Below are positions 1-4,852 of a stretch of 6,567 nucleotides of DNA, piece by piece. Made by a program: the position numbers and the translations under genes. The notes beneath the pieces were generated by a model. It was not told the origin of the DNA, searched no databases, and saw only the letters and a program-made list of their open reading frames with translations. The stretch's first letter is position 1, and each line of letters begins with the position of its first letter. Origin of the DNA: Granulicella sp. (GTDB lineage: Bacteria; Acidobacteriota; Terriglobia; Terriglobales; Acidobacteriaceae); assembly GCA_003133205.1 (NCBI GenBank), contig PKWK01000332.1, forward strand, positions 1 to 6,567, read 5' to 3'.

Positions 1-294
1 AGCAAGGACGACATGCTGAACTTTACGCGGCGGTTCTTCCAGTCGCATGGAGTGCAGATGCCGTTCGTGGCCGATCCGGCGGGGCAGTTGATGAAGGAAG
101 TGAAAGAAGACCACGCGGTGGGCGAGCGGATGGGGCTGCAGCACACGCCGACGATCATCGTCTGCTCGCAGCGGGAATGGGTGCATGTGACGGACGTTTC
201 GCTGCTGTACCAGACGATCGATGAGGTGGAGGCGAAGGCCGGCCCGGCGACGCCGGTGAAGACGGCAGCGGCGACGAAGAAGACGACTCACTAG
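1..294 (+). CDS. Thioredoxin/DsbA-like protein, C-terminal part (5' end outside window)
   Basis: The reading frame is open from the first base, so the gene begins outside the window; 97 codons and a TAG stop are visible. The segment GLQHTPTIIV carries the Thr-cisPro-Thr signature of the thioredoxin fold, the loop that packs against the active-site CXXC in DsbA and thioredoxin relatives. The stretch before it (PFVADPAGQLMKEVKEDHA) looks like the end of the helical insert found in DsbA-type proteins. After the fold comes a short helix and a low-complexity Ala/Thr/Lys tail. The CXXC motif and any signal peptide would lie upstream and cannot be checked. The likely role is a thiol-disulfide oxidoreductase or related periplasmic protein. 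purN follows at once on the same strand, with only a few to about 25 bases between, so the two may be cotranscribed. The fold assignment is fairly secure, the subfamily is not. Confidence 0.7.
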   Translation, partial: SKDDMLNFTRRFFQSHGVQMPFVADPAGQLMKEVKEDHAVGERMGLQHTPTIIVCSQREWVHVTDVSLLYQTIDEVEAKAGPATPVKTAAATKKTTH

Positions 295-305
295 CGCGGT
301 GGATG

Positions 306-312
306 CGGGGGA
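306..312 (+). promoter_or_regulatory. Shine-Dalgarno sequence supporting the purN TTG start
   Basis: The G-rich stretch GGGGGAG ends about 7 bases before TTG at 320, a suitable spacing for anti-SD pairing. No comparable purine stretch precedes the GTG at 299, which is preceded by a T/C-rich sequence and the stop codon of the upstream gene. Confidence 0.5.
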
Positions 313-319
313 GCGAGGC

Positions 320-946
320 TTGAAGCGACTTGGGATTCTGCTCTCCGGGCGAGGATCGAACTTCCTGGCTATCGCTGAGGCGATTCGGCGGCACCGCTTG
401 CAGGGCGCGGAGATCGCGGTGGTGCTGTCGAACAAGGCGGACGCCGCGGGATTGCAAGCTGCGCGCGAGATGGGGCTGGCGGCGTTTGCCGTTCCGTCGG
501 CGGGACGCAAGCGGGCGGAGCACGATGCGGAGATGATCGCCCGGCTGCACCAACATCGCGTGGACGTGGTGTGTCTGGCAGGCTACATGCGGATTCTGAG
601 CGCGGAGTTTGTGCGGGCGTTTCCGAATCGAATTCTGAATGTGCATCCGTCGCTGCTGCCGTCGTTTCCGGGACTGGATGCGCAGGCGCAGGCGCTCGAG
701 TTCGGTGCGAAGGTCGCGGGATGCACCGTCCACTTTGTAGATGAGGCGGTGGACAGTGGCGCGATCGTGGTGCAGCGGGCTGTTCCAATCTTCGATGAGG
801 ATACGGCGGAGAGTTTGTCGGCGCGGGTGCTGGAGCAGGAGCACATTGCCTATCCGGAGGCGATTGCGCGGGTGTTGAGTGGGGAGTACGAGTTTGTCGG
901 GCGGCGGTATGTGCGGCGTAGCGAGAAGGCTTATCCCAAGGGCTGA
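320..946 (+). CDS. purN: Phosphoribosylglycinamide formyltransferase PurN
   Basis: This enzyme transfers the formyl group of 10-formyltetrahydrofolate to glycinamide ribonucleotide, the third step of cytosolic de novo purine synthesis. From a TTG start at 320 the protein is 208 aa, close to the usual 200-215. It opens with KRLGILLSGRGSNF, the N-terminal phosphate-binding region. The catalytic triad is present: Asn107 and His109 in ILNVHPSLLPSFPG, and Asp145 in FVDEAVDSGA. These sit one residue from E. coli Asn106, His108 and Asp144, which supports this start. A GGGGGAG stretch lies about 8 bases before the TTG. An in-frame GTG at 299 would add seven residues but has no visible ribosome binding site; it remains the alternative. 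The 3' end is convergent with the minus-strand membrane protein gene at 1061. No key residue is missing. Identification is firm; only the start is open. Confidence 0.96.
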   Translation: MKRLGILLSGRGSNFLAIAEAIRRHRLQGAEIAVVLSNKADAAGLQAAREMGLAAFAVPSAGRKRAEHDAEMIARLHQHRVDVVCLAGYMRILSAEFVRAFPNRILNVHPSLLPSFPGLDAQAQALEFGAKVAGCTVHFVDEAVDSGAIVVQRAVPIFDEDTAESLSARVLEQEHIAYPEAIARVLSGEYEFVGRRYVRRSEKAYPKG

Positions 947-969
947 TCGGCCGCCGCGGAGAAGAGCCC

Positions 970-983
970 GGGGCTAAAGCCCC
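970..983. repeat. Perfect hairpin, acidobacterial-type intergenic repeat
   Basis: GGGGCTAAAGCCCC forms a perfect 5-bp GC stem with a TAAA loop, 23 bases after the purN stop. It lies between the convergent purN and the minus-strand gene at 1061. There is no T-tract on either side, so a classical intrinsic terminator is unlikely, though it could slow polymerase or protect 3' ends. From memory, this motif is common between genes in Acidobacteriaceae genomes; that was not checked here. Confidence 0.65.
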
Positions 984-1051
984 ACGCTAATCCGAAGAGC
1001 AACAGCAGAGGGGTTTCGGCACCTCAAAAGCCCCACGCTAATCCGAAAAGC
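976..1051 (+). repeat. Two direct copies of a 25-mer, 51 bases apart
   Basis: The units at 976-1000 and 1027-1051 both read AAAGCCCCACGCTAATCCGA and continue to GC, differing at one base of 25 (g/a at 998/1049). The first copy is preceded by GGGGCT, which makes its 5' end the right arm of the hairpin at 970-983. The second copy lacks that left arm and is preceded by CACCTC. The second unit ends 9 bases before the stop codon of the minus-strand membrane protein gene. The arrangement looks like a partial duplication of a dispersed intergenic element, not coding sequence. Confidence 0.8.
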
Positions 1052-1060
1052 TAGTCCTCG

Positions 1061-1276
1061 TCATCGGACTGGGCGCACCGGGCCGGAGTGGAAGATGTTG
1101 CTGATCGATCCGATCAGGCCAAAGGCCTGCAGCAGCCAGACGACGACCGCGATGATGACGATGATGCGGATGATCTGCTTGATCGTGCGATCCATGGGGA
1201 TGAGCTCGACCAGGTAGAGCAACAGGCCGATGACAACCAGCGTGACGATGATCCCGACAATTCCAGACGTGAGCAT
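1061..1276 (-). CDS. Small two-helix membrane protein (Thivi_2564-like)
   Basis: This 71-aa protein has two strongly hydrophobic segments, about residues 5-26 and 34-55. They are separated by a short charged turn containing IPMDRTIKQII, and the protein ends in a basic tail. The pattern of helix, IPMD, a Lys/Ile-rich turn, VVVWLLQAFG, then end resembles small inner-membrane proteins annotated as Thivi_2564 family, whose function is unknown; the match is from memory. A good Shine-Dalgarno sequence (AGGAGA, 1282-1287) stands about 5 bases from the ATG. The gene lies 73 bases downstream of rnj on the same strand, so readthrough from rnj is possible, but the gap leaves room for its own promoter. 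The opposite-strand frame over this region is rich in Asp and looks like a shadow of these Ile/Val codons. Confidence 0.82.
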   Translation of the reverse strand: MLTSGIVGIIVTLVVIGLLLYLVELIPMDRTIKQIIRIIVIIAVVVWLLQAFGLIGSISNIFHSGPVRPVR

Positions 1277-1281
1277 GCGAG

Positions 1282-1287
1282 TCTCCT
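1282..1287 (-). promoter_or_regulatory. Shine-Dalgarno sequence of the 71-aa membrane protein
   Basis: On the minus strand AGGAGA is followed by a short spacer and the ATG at 1276-1274. This supports that start and shows the gene is translated independently of rnj. Confidence 0.6.
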
Positions 1288-1349
1288 GCTTCGTTGGATG
1301 CGGGAAATGGTAGCGTCCCCCTGCGGATGCTGAAAAGTTTTTTGGCGCG

Positions 1350-3011
1350 TCAGATTTCGAGGATGACGGGCATGATCAGCGGGCGACGGCTGGTGCTCTT
1401 CTGGATGTAACGCTTGAGGTCGGTGCGGATCTTCTCTTTGATGACGCCGTAGTCGGCCTTCTCTTCGTCGCTGGAGGTTTCGAGGGTGCGCTGCACGACC
1501 TGGCGCGATTCGGAGATCATGGCGGGGTCGTCGATGGCGAATCCACGCATGACGATTTCGGGGAAGTTCTCCACCTGTCCGGTGCGCTTGTTGATGGTGA
1601 TAATGGGCAGGACGATGCCGCCCTCGGAGATGTGCTGGCGGTCGCGGATGACGACATCCTCGACCACGTCGATCGACCCGCCGGCGTCGATGCAGACGCG
1701 GCCGACGGTGATTTTGCCGCTCTTGGTGGCGCTGGTCTTGTCGAGGTCGAGGATTTCGCCGTCTTCGAGGAGGATGACCTTCTCGACGATGTCCAAGCCT
1801 CCGGCGAGCTCGGCGTGGCGCTTGAGGTGGCGGTAGTCGCCATGGATGGGGACGAAGAATTTGGGGCGCAGGAGGTTGATCATCAGGCGCAGCTCTTCCT
1901 GCGAGCCGTGTCCGCTGACGTGGATGAGGCCCTGGGTGCCGTCGTCGTGGATGACCTTGGCGTCGCGGCGCTCAAGATGGCCGATCATGCGGTAGATGGA
2001 CTTCTCGTTGCCGGGGATGACGCGCGAACTGAGGACGACGGTGTCGCCGGCGTCGATATGGGCGTACTTGTGATTGTTGACGGCGGCGCGGGAGAGCGCG
2101 GACATGGGCTCGCCCTGGGTGCCTGAGATCATGACGACGATCTTGTTGGACGGCATGTCGCGAATCTGGCCCGGGTTGATGATGAGTCCCGGGGGCAGGT
2201 CGAGATAGCCTAGGTCCTGGGCGATCTCGGTGGAGTTGTCGAGCGAGCGGCCGACCACGGCGACCTTGCGGCCGTGCGCGGCGGCGAGTTCCATGGCGAT
2301 GCGGATGCGGTGAATCGACGAGGAAAAGCAGCTGAAGAAGAGCTTCTTCTTGGCCTGGGAAAAGATCTCGTCGAGGCGTGGGCGGACGGCGCGCTCGGAC
2401 GGGGTGTAGCCGGGGCGATCGACGTTGGTGGAGTCCTGCAGCAGGCAGAGCACGCCCTGCTTGCCGAGTTCGGCGAAGGCGTGCAGGTCGAAGGGCTTGG
2501 CGTCGGGGGACGAGAGGTCGATCTTGAAGTCGCCGGTATGCACAATGGTGCCGATGGGGGTGTGGATGGCAAGCGCGACACAATCGACCAGCGAGTGGGT
2601 GACGCGGATGGGCATGATGGAGAATGGCCCGATGGTGAAGCGGCGGCCGGGGAGGATTTCGATCAGCTCGGCGTCGTCGAGGAGGCGGTGCTCCTCCAGC
2701 TTTCCTTCGACCAGGGCGAGGGTGAACTCGGTGCCGTAGACGGGGACGTTGAGCTCGGAGAGGATCCAGGGGAGGCCGCCGATGTGGTCCTCGTGCCCGT
2801 GGGTGAGGACGATGGCGCGGACTTTTTCGCGGTTTTCGGTCAGGTAGCTGATATCGGGGACGACAATGTCGACGCCAAGGAGCTCTTCTTCGGGGAACAT
2901 CAGGCCGGCATCGATGACGATGATGTCATCCTGCCATCGGAGGGCCATGCAGTTCATGCCAAACTCGCCCAAGCCCCCGAGGGGGATCATTCGCAATTTA
3001 TCTTGTGCCAT
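1350..3011 (-). CDS. rnj: Ribonuclease J
   Basis: This 553-aa protein is a metallo-beta-lactamase/beta-CASP ribonuclease. It has endonuclease and 5'-to-3' exonuclease activity in mRNA decay and rRNA maturation in the cytoplasm, working on 5'-monophosphorylated RNA. The zinc motif HGHEDHIGG gives His71, His73, Asp75 and His76. His139 (VTHSLVD) and Asp161 (HTGDFKID) complete the site, and the late motif FVPIHGDYRHL near residue 390 supplies the beta-CASP histidine. These positions are about three residues from those of B. subtilis RNase J1. The beta-CASP domain spans roughly 200-380, with SGTQGEP near 297 and HVSGHGSQEEL near 365. The C-terminal domain (about 445-553) is present, including a basic end typical of full-length RNase J. 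Length matches the family (about 555 aa). The ATG at 3011 has no obvious Shine-Dalgarno sequence. The gene is intact and the assignment is secure. Confidence 0.97.
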   Translation of the reverse strand: MAQDKLRMIPLGGLGEFGMNCMALRWQDDIIVIDAGLMFPEEELLGVDIVVPDISYLTENREKVRAIVLTHGHEDHIGGLPWILSELNVPVYGTEFTLALVEGKLEEHRLLDDAELIEILPGRRFTIGPFSIMPIRVTHSLVDCVALAIHTPIGTIVHTGDFKIDLSSPDAKPFDLHAFAELGKQGVLCLLQDSTNVDRPGYTPSERAVRPRLDEIFSQAKKKLFFSCFSSSIHRIRIAMELAAAHGRKVAVVGRSLDNSTEIAQDLGYLDLPPGLIINPGQIRDMPSNKIVVMISGTQGEPMSALSRAAVNNHKYAHIDAGDTVVLSSRVIPGNEKSIYRMIGHLERRDAKVIHDDGTQGLIHVSGHGSQEELRLMINLLRPKFFVPIHGDYRHLKRHAELAGGLDIVEKVILLEDGEILDLDKTSATKSGKITVGRVCIDAGGSIDVVEDVVIRDRQHISEGGIVLPIITINKRTGQVENFPEIVMRGFAIDDPAMISESRQVVQRTLETSSDEEKADYGVIKEKIRTDLKRYIQKSTSRRPLIMPVILEI

Positions 3012-3019
3012 TTAGACCG

Positions 3020-3025
3020 ATTCTA
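3020..3025 (-). promoter_or_regulatory. Possible -10 element of rnj, placing the transcript start near the ATG
   Basis: On the minus strand TAGAAT (five of six to TATAAT) ends 8 bases before the rnj ATG. A start point about 7 bases downstream would leave almost no 5' untranslated leader, which agrees with the missing Shine-Dalgarno sequence. No convincing -35 box is visible at 16-18 bases upstream, so this is tentative. Confidence 0.35.
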
Positions 3026-3087
3026 CACCCCGTAAGTCTGCGACCTGACATTGGCGGGTATGAGGGAGCAGAGCATCTGCCGGTTGA

Positions 3088-3393
3088 TCATGATGTGCGC
3101 GCAACGAGTGCCTCCTTGTGCGCCAGCCGATTCGCCAGGTTGGTATGCACAAGATCGAAGATCCGCTCGTGCTCCTGTGTCCGCAACATTGGAAAGCAGG
3201 GACAGAATCGCCACCCCTCCGCAGCCATTCGCGGAGCGAGGTCGATAGCGCGGGCGTCGCGTCCTAAAGAATGATCGTTGTCTCCTGGAATGCGCTTGAC
3301 ACTGTCGAATACAGCCTCGATGACCTCGTCGGAAACACAGTCGCAATTGTCTCCGCAACACGCTTGCATCGTCTTCTTTGGGTCGGACGCCAT
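3088..3393 (-). CDS. Small cysteine-containing protein of unknown function
   Basis: I do not recognise this 101-aa protein. It has no signal peptide and no membrane segment. Near the N-terminus is a cysteine cluster, CCGDNCDC (residues 12-19), and in the middle is WRFCPCFP with a CxC pair (about residues 62-69). Five or six cysteines in a 101-residue cytosolic protein suggest metal or Fe-S binding or redox chemistry, which is inference. The flanking parts are charged and look helical (for example VSDEVIEAVFDSVKRI and the C-terminal LVHTNLANRLAHKEAL). The ATG is preceded by GGAGGA (3402-3407) at about 8 bases, which is the best argument that it is real. The gene lies upstream of rnj on the same strand with a 76-base gap, so it may share a transcript. 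Overlapping frames in both directions have no ribosome binding site. Confidence 0.6.
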   Translation of the reverse strand: MASDPKKTMQACCGDNCDCVSDEVIEAVFDSVKRIPGDNDHSLGRDARAIDLAPRMAAEGWRFCPCFPMLRTQEHERIFDLVHTNLANRLAHKEALVARTS

Positions 3394-3401
3394 GGACTCA
3401 A

Positions 3402-3407
3402 TCCTCC
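3402..3407 (-). promoter_or_regulatory. Shine-Dalgarno sequence of the cysteine-containing small protein
   Basis: On the minus strand GGAGGA sits about 8 bases before the ATG at 3393-3391. It is a near-complete anti-SD match and decides both the reality and the start of this otherwise unrecognised gene. Confidence 0.6.
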
Positions 3408-3753
3408 GAGCAGGGGGAGTTTGCCAGCCAGCTTAAGGTGCGCGGCCGAGCCTGTCTGTTCAGAACTGCTCACAAACCATGAACCGGATCCCCAAAGGAA
3501 TGTCACGGTTGTTCAGGGCCGCGTGGGGCGGGGTTGCCCGGGTGGGGCGGCGATTACGTTGGCGGAAATGTGCTGGCGACCGAGGGTCCTATGTAGGGCT
3601 TCAGTGTCCTTCGCCTGCGCTCAGGAGGACAGCAAGAACACGAGCTGGGACGGAAGGATTTCCCATTAGAGTGGCGCCTACTGGCTTGAATGGCAGGCTG
3701 GCGGTGATTCATGTGTTGAATTCGAATGAGTTATTTTTGTTTGGAAAATTGTA
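3408..3753. other. Non-coding stretch with degenerate repeats between divergent genes
   Basis: No convincing gene is present. The plus-strand frames starting at 3271 and 3479 have no ribosome binding site, are rich in Arg, Gly and Trp, and match no family I know. The stretch must hold the promoter of the minus-strand small protein, but I cannot place it. Two structures stand out. One is a direct repeat of GTGGGGCGG at 3523-3531 and 3542-3550. The other is an imperfect stem of GTCCTTC (3606-3612) with GGAGGAC (3624-3630), including one G-T pair. The DNA becomes clearly AT-rich from about 3720. Confidence 0.5.
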
Positions 3754-3783
3754 TTGACAATCGTATCTAGGTAAGCTTATGGT
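3754..3783 (+). promoter_or_regulatory. Sigma70-type promoter of the TonB-domain gene
   Basis: A perfect -35 box TTGACA (3754-3759) is followed after 18 bases by TATGGT (3778-3783), four of six to TATAAT. The preceding bases (about 3728-3753) are T/A-rich in an otherwise GC-rich window and could act as an UP element. The predicted transcript start, near 3790, gives a leader of about 30 bases that ends in a good Shine-Dalgarno sequence (TAGGAG, 3805-3810) 8 bases before the ATG at 3819. Confidence 0.6.
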
Positions 3784-3804
3784 CGTGGTGGATACCTTAC
3801 GCTC

Positions 3805-3810
3805 TAGGAG
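3805..3810 (+). promoter_or_regulatory. Shine-Dalgarno sequence of the TonB-domain gene
   Basis: TAGGAG is followed by 8 bases and ATG at 3819, which fixes the start and places the signal peptide at the very N-terminus. Confidence 0.6.
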
Positions 3811-3818
3811 ACTCTACT

Positions 3819-4409
3819 ATGCGCCGAATGATTCTGACCTCTCTTGTTCTGCTCCCGGTGATGGCCCATGCAGCGACCAGCACCTCGACCGAACCTAAGC
3901 CGTCCACATCCTCGGCGATGGAAGCCGAGCTTACCCAGCCCGCCTCGCTGGCGAAGTTGGCGATGGCGTCCGCAGCAACCAAGGCGGCCGTACCTGCCGC
4001 GTCGATTGCGGCGATTGGAACTTCCAACCATGCTGCGATTCGCGAGTTTATCCAAACCCGGATGACAGACGACTTCGTGGATGCTGCCCTGCACCAGGGC
4101 GGAACGCTGGAGTTCGCGATGATGGGCAGCGTGCCGACCCATTCATCTGCGCCGCAGGTAACGCAGGCGGTCGAGTTGGACTTATCGGAGCAGGAGTTGG
4201 CGGAGCAGCCGGCCGTGAGCAGCGTGGTGGTTCACGCGATCGTGGATGAGCATGGGATTCCGCGGAACGTTCAAGTATCTCAGTCGGCCGGGTCGGTCGT
4301 CGACCGGAAGGCGATTGCGGCGGTGAGCCAGTACCGGTTCAAGCCGGCGACGTTGGACAACAAGCCAACGTGGGCGTCGGTATCGATCAGGATCAAGATT
4401 CAGAAGTAG
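3819..4409 (+). CDS. Secreted TonB C-terminal domain protein
   Basis: This 196-aa protein begins with a Sec signal peptide: a basic start (MRRM), a hydrophobic core, and a likely signal peptidase I site after MAHA at about residue 18. Residues 19-70 are low-complexity, rich in Ala, Ser and Thr. Residues 135-196 form a TonB C-terminal domain: VVVHAIVDEHGIPRNVQV, then the helix DRKAIAAVSQYRFKPA, and a closing strand VSIRIKIQK. That domain normally contacts the TonB box of outer-membrane transporters. A classical TonB has an uncleaved N-terminal anchor and a long Pro-rich span, and this protein has neither. It is therefore unlikely to energise transport by itself and more likely a periplasmic protein reusing the fold, a common annotation (energy transducer TonB) in Acidobacteria. 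No exbB or exbD is in the window. It is transcribed alone from its own promoter. Confidence 0.82.
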   Translation: MRRMILTSLVLLPVMAHAATSTSTEPKPSTSSAMEAELTQPASLAKLAMASAATKAAVPAASIAAIGTSNHAAIREFIQTRMTDDFVDAALHQGGTLEFAMMGSVPTHSSAPQVTQAVELDLSEQELAEQPAVSSVVVHAIVDEHGIPRNVQVSQSAGSVVDRKAIAAVSQYRFKPATLDNKPTWASVSIRIKIQK

Positions 4410-4463
4410 TAAGGCAGCGAGTCAGCTGTTCGCTGATCGAGACGAACAAGTTTACGTTTTCAC

Positions 4464-4536
4464 TTTCCGCAACAGGCGAGTGGGGCGTGATGGGCGAGCA
4501 ACACTGCGCTCCGATTCTCCGCAACAGGAGAGTCGG
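4464..4536 (+). repeat. Two related copies of a TCCGCAACAGG unit
   Basis: The segments 4464-4484 and 4516-4536 share TCCGCAACAGG, then GAGT and GG, with a few substitutions and a spacing of 52 bases. The second copy is embedded in a long hairpin (4505-4542); the first has lost the matching left arm. This resembles a partly decayed duplicate of the hairpin element. Confidence 0.55.
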
Positions 4537-4542
4537 AACGCA
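4505..4542. terminator. Long hairpin between convergent genes, possible bidirectional terminator
   Basis: Two 16-base arms (4505-4520 and 4527-4542) enclose the loop GCAACA. They pair at 15 positions on the plus-strand RNA, counting one G-U, with one mismatch. On the plus strand the stem is followed by GCTCGTTTT (4543-4551), a weak T-run set back a few bases. It lies 95 bases after the TonB-domain gene stop and 26 bases past the end of the convergent 56-aa gene, a sensible place for a terminator. It could equally be a dispersed repeat, since a related unit occurs just upstream. Confidence 0.5.
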
Positions 4543-4568
4543 GCTCGTTTTGCGTAGTGCGCGTTGGG

Positions 4569-4739
4569 TCAAAGCCGCAGATCATCCAGCTCAATTGGAT
4601 TCTTTGCGGCCTGGCGCGCGGCGCGCATGGCCTTTTTGGCCCTGATCCTGTCCCTGATCTTCCGAAACTGGGAGACCCAGGCTACACTGCTGATCACAAA
4701 AATTGCGATCGCTAGACCGATGATCGTATCTGAAAGCAT
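4569..4739 (-). CDS. 56-aa single-pass membrane protein, unknown function
   Basis: A short frame runs from ATG at 4739-4737 to TGA at 4571-4569. The protein starts MLSDTIIGLAIAIFVISS, giving one hydrophobic helix at about residues 4-23. A strongly basic segment follows (Arg/Lys-rich, about residues 26-47), and the protein ends in an acidic stretch containing ELDDL. The positive charges directly after the helix suggest N-terminus outside and the basic tail in the cytoplasm. AGGGAGG (4746-4752 on the plus strand) precedes the ATG by about 6 bases, the strongest ribosome binding site in the window. It is below common length cut-offs, so it may be missing from automatic annotation. It lies 113 bases downstream of hemG on the same strand and might be read from the heme operon. 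I know no family for it. The longer minus-strand frame 4591-4809 over the same DNA lacks these properties and is rejected. Confidence 0.65.
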   Translation of the reverse strand: MLSDTIIGLAIAIFVISSVAWVSQFRKIRDRIRAKKAMRAARQAAKNPIELDDLRL

Positions 4740-4745
4740 GGTGAG

Positions 4746-4752
4746 CCTCCCT
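4746..4752 (-). promoter_or_regulatory. Strong Shine-Dalgarno sequence of the 56-aa membrane protein
   Basis: Read on the minus strand, AGGGAGG stands about 6 bases before the ATG at 4739. This match and its spacing are the main support for the short gene and for this start. Confidence 0.6.
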
Positions 4753-4795
4753 TCGACAGATTTTGGATTTTACGCTCAGGCTCAGAGGGAAAACT

Positions 4796-4809
4796 GTGAT
4801 TTCGATCAC
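4796..4809. other. Small TTCG-loop hairpin downstream of hemG
   Basis: GTGAT and ATCAC form a perfect 5-bp stem around TTCG (CGAA on the minus strand). On the minus strand it is followed by AGTTTT, so it could be a weak terminator or a 3'-end stabiliser between hemG and the 56-aa gene. The stem is short and AT-containing, so the evidence is thin. Confidence 0.3.
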
Positions 4810-4852
4810 CTGTATTCAGGGGCGTGCTTGCGTGGGGTGGTTTTCTCATCGG

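Noticed and set aside
155..844. Long minus-strand frame of 229 codons opposite purN
   Set aside because: It is Arg/Pro/Ser-rich, matches no family, and lies opposite a clear purN with conserved catalytic residues; it is a by-product of GC-biased codons.
1088..1333. Asp-rich plus-strand frame opposite the 71-aa membrane protein
   Set aside because: The Asp runs are the complement of Ile/Val codons in the membrane helices; it has no ribosome binding site.
2274..3035. 253-codon plus-strand frame opposite rnj
   Set aside because: It is a Gly/Asp/Val/Glu-rich antisense shadow of rnj without recognisable domains.
3458..3468. GTTCAGAAC inverted repeat as a possible LexA-type operator
   Set aside because: The arms are in the opposite order to the GAAC-N4-GTTC box and the site has no SOS-type gene beside it; it is too short to support.
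3479..3757. 92-codon plus-strand frame before the TonB-domain promoter
   Set aside because: It lacks a Shine-Dalgarno sequence, its composition is Arg/Gly-rich, and it runs through repeat-like DNA into the -35 region of the next gene.
4591..4809. 72-codon minus-strand frame overlapping the 56-aa gene
   Set aside because: It is hydrophilic and biased in composition, with no ribosome binding site; the overlapping shorter frame has a strong one and a coherent membrane helix.
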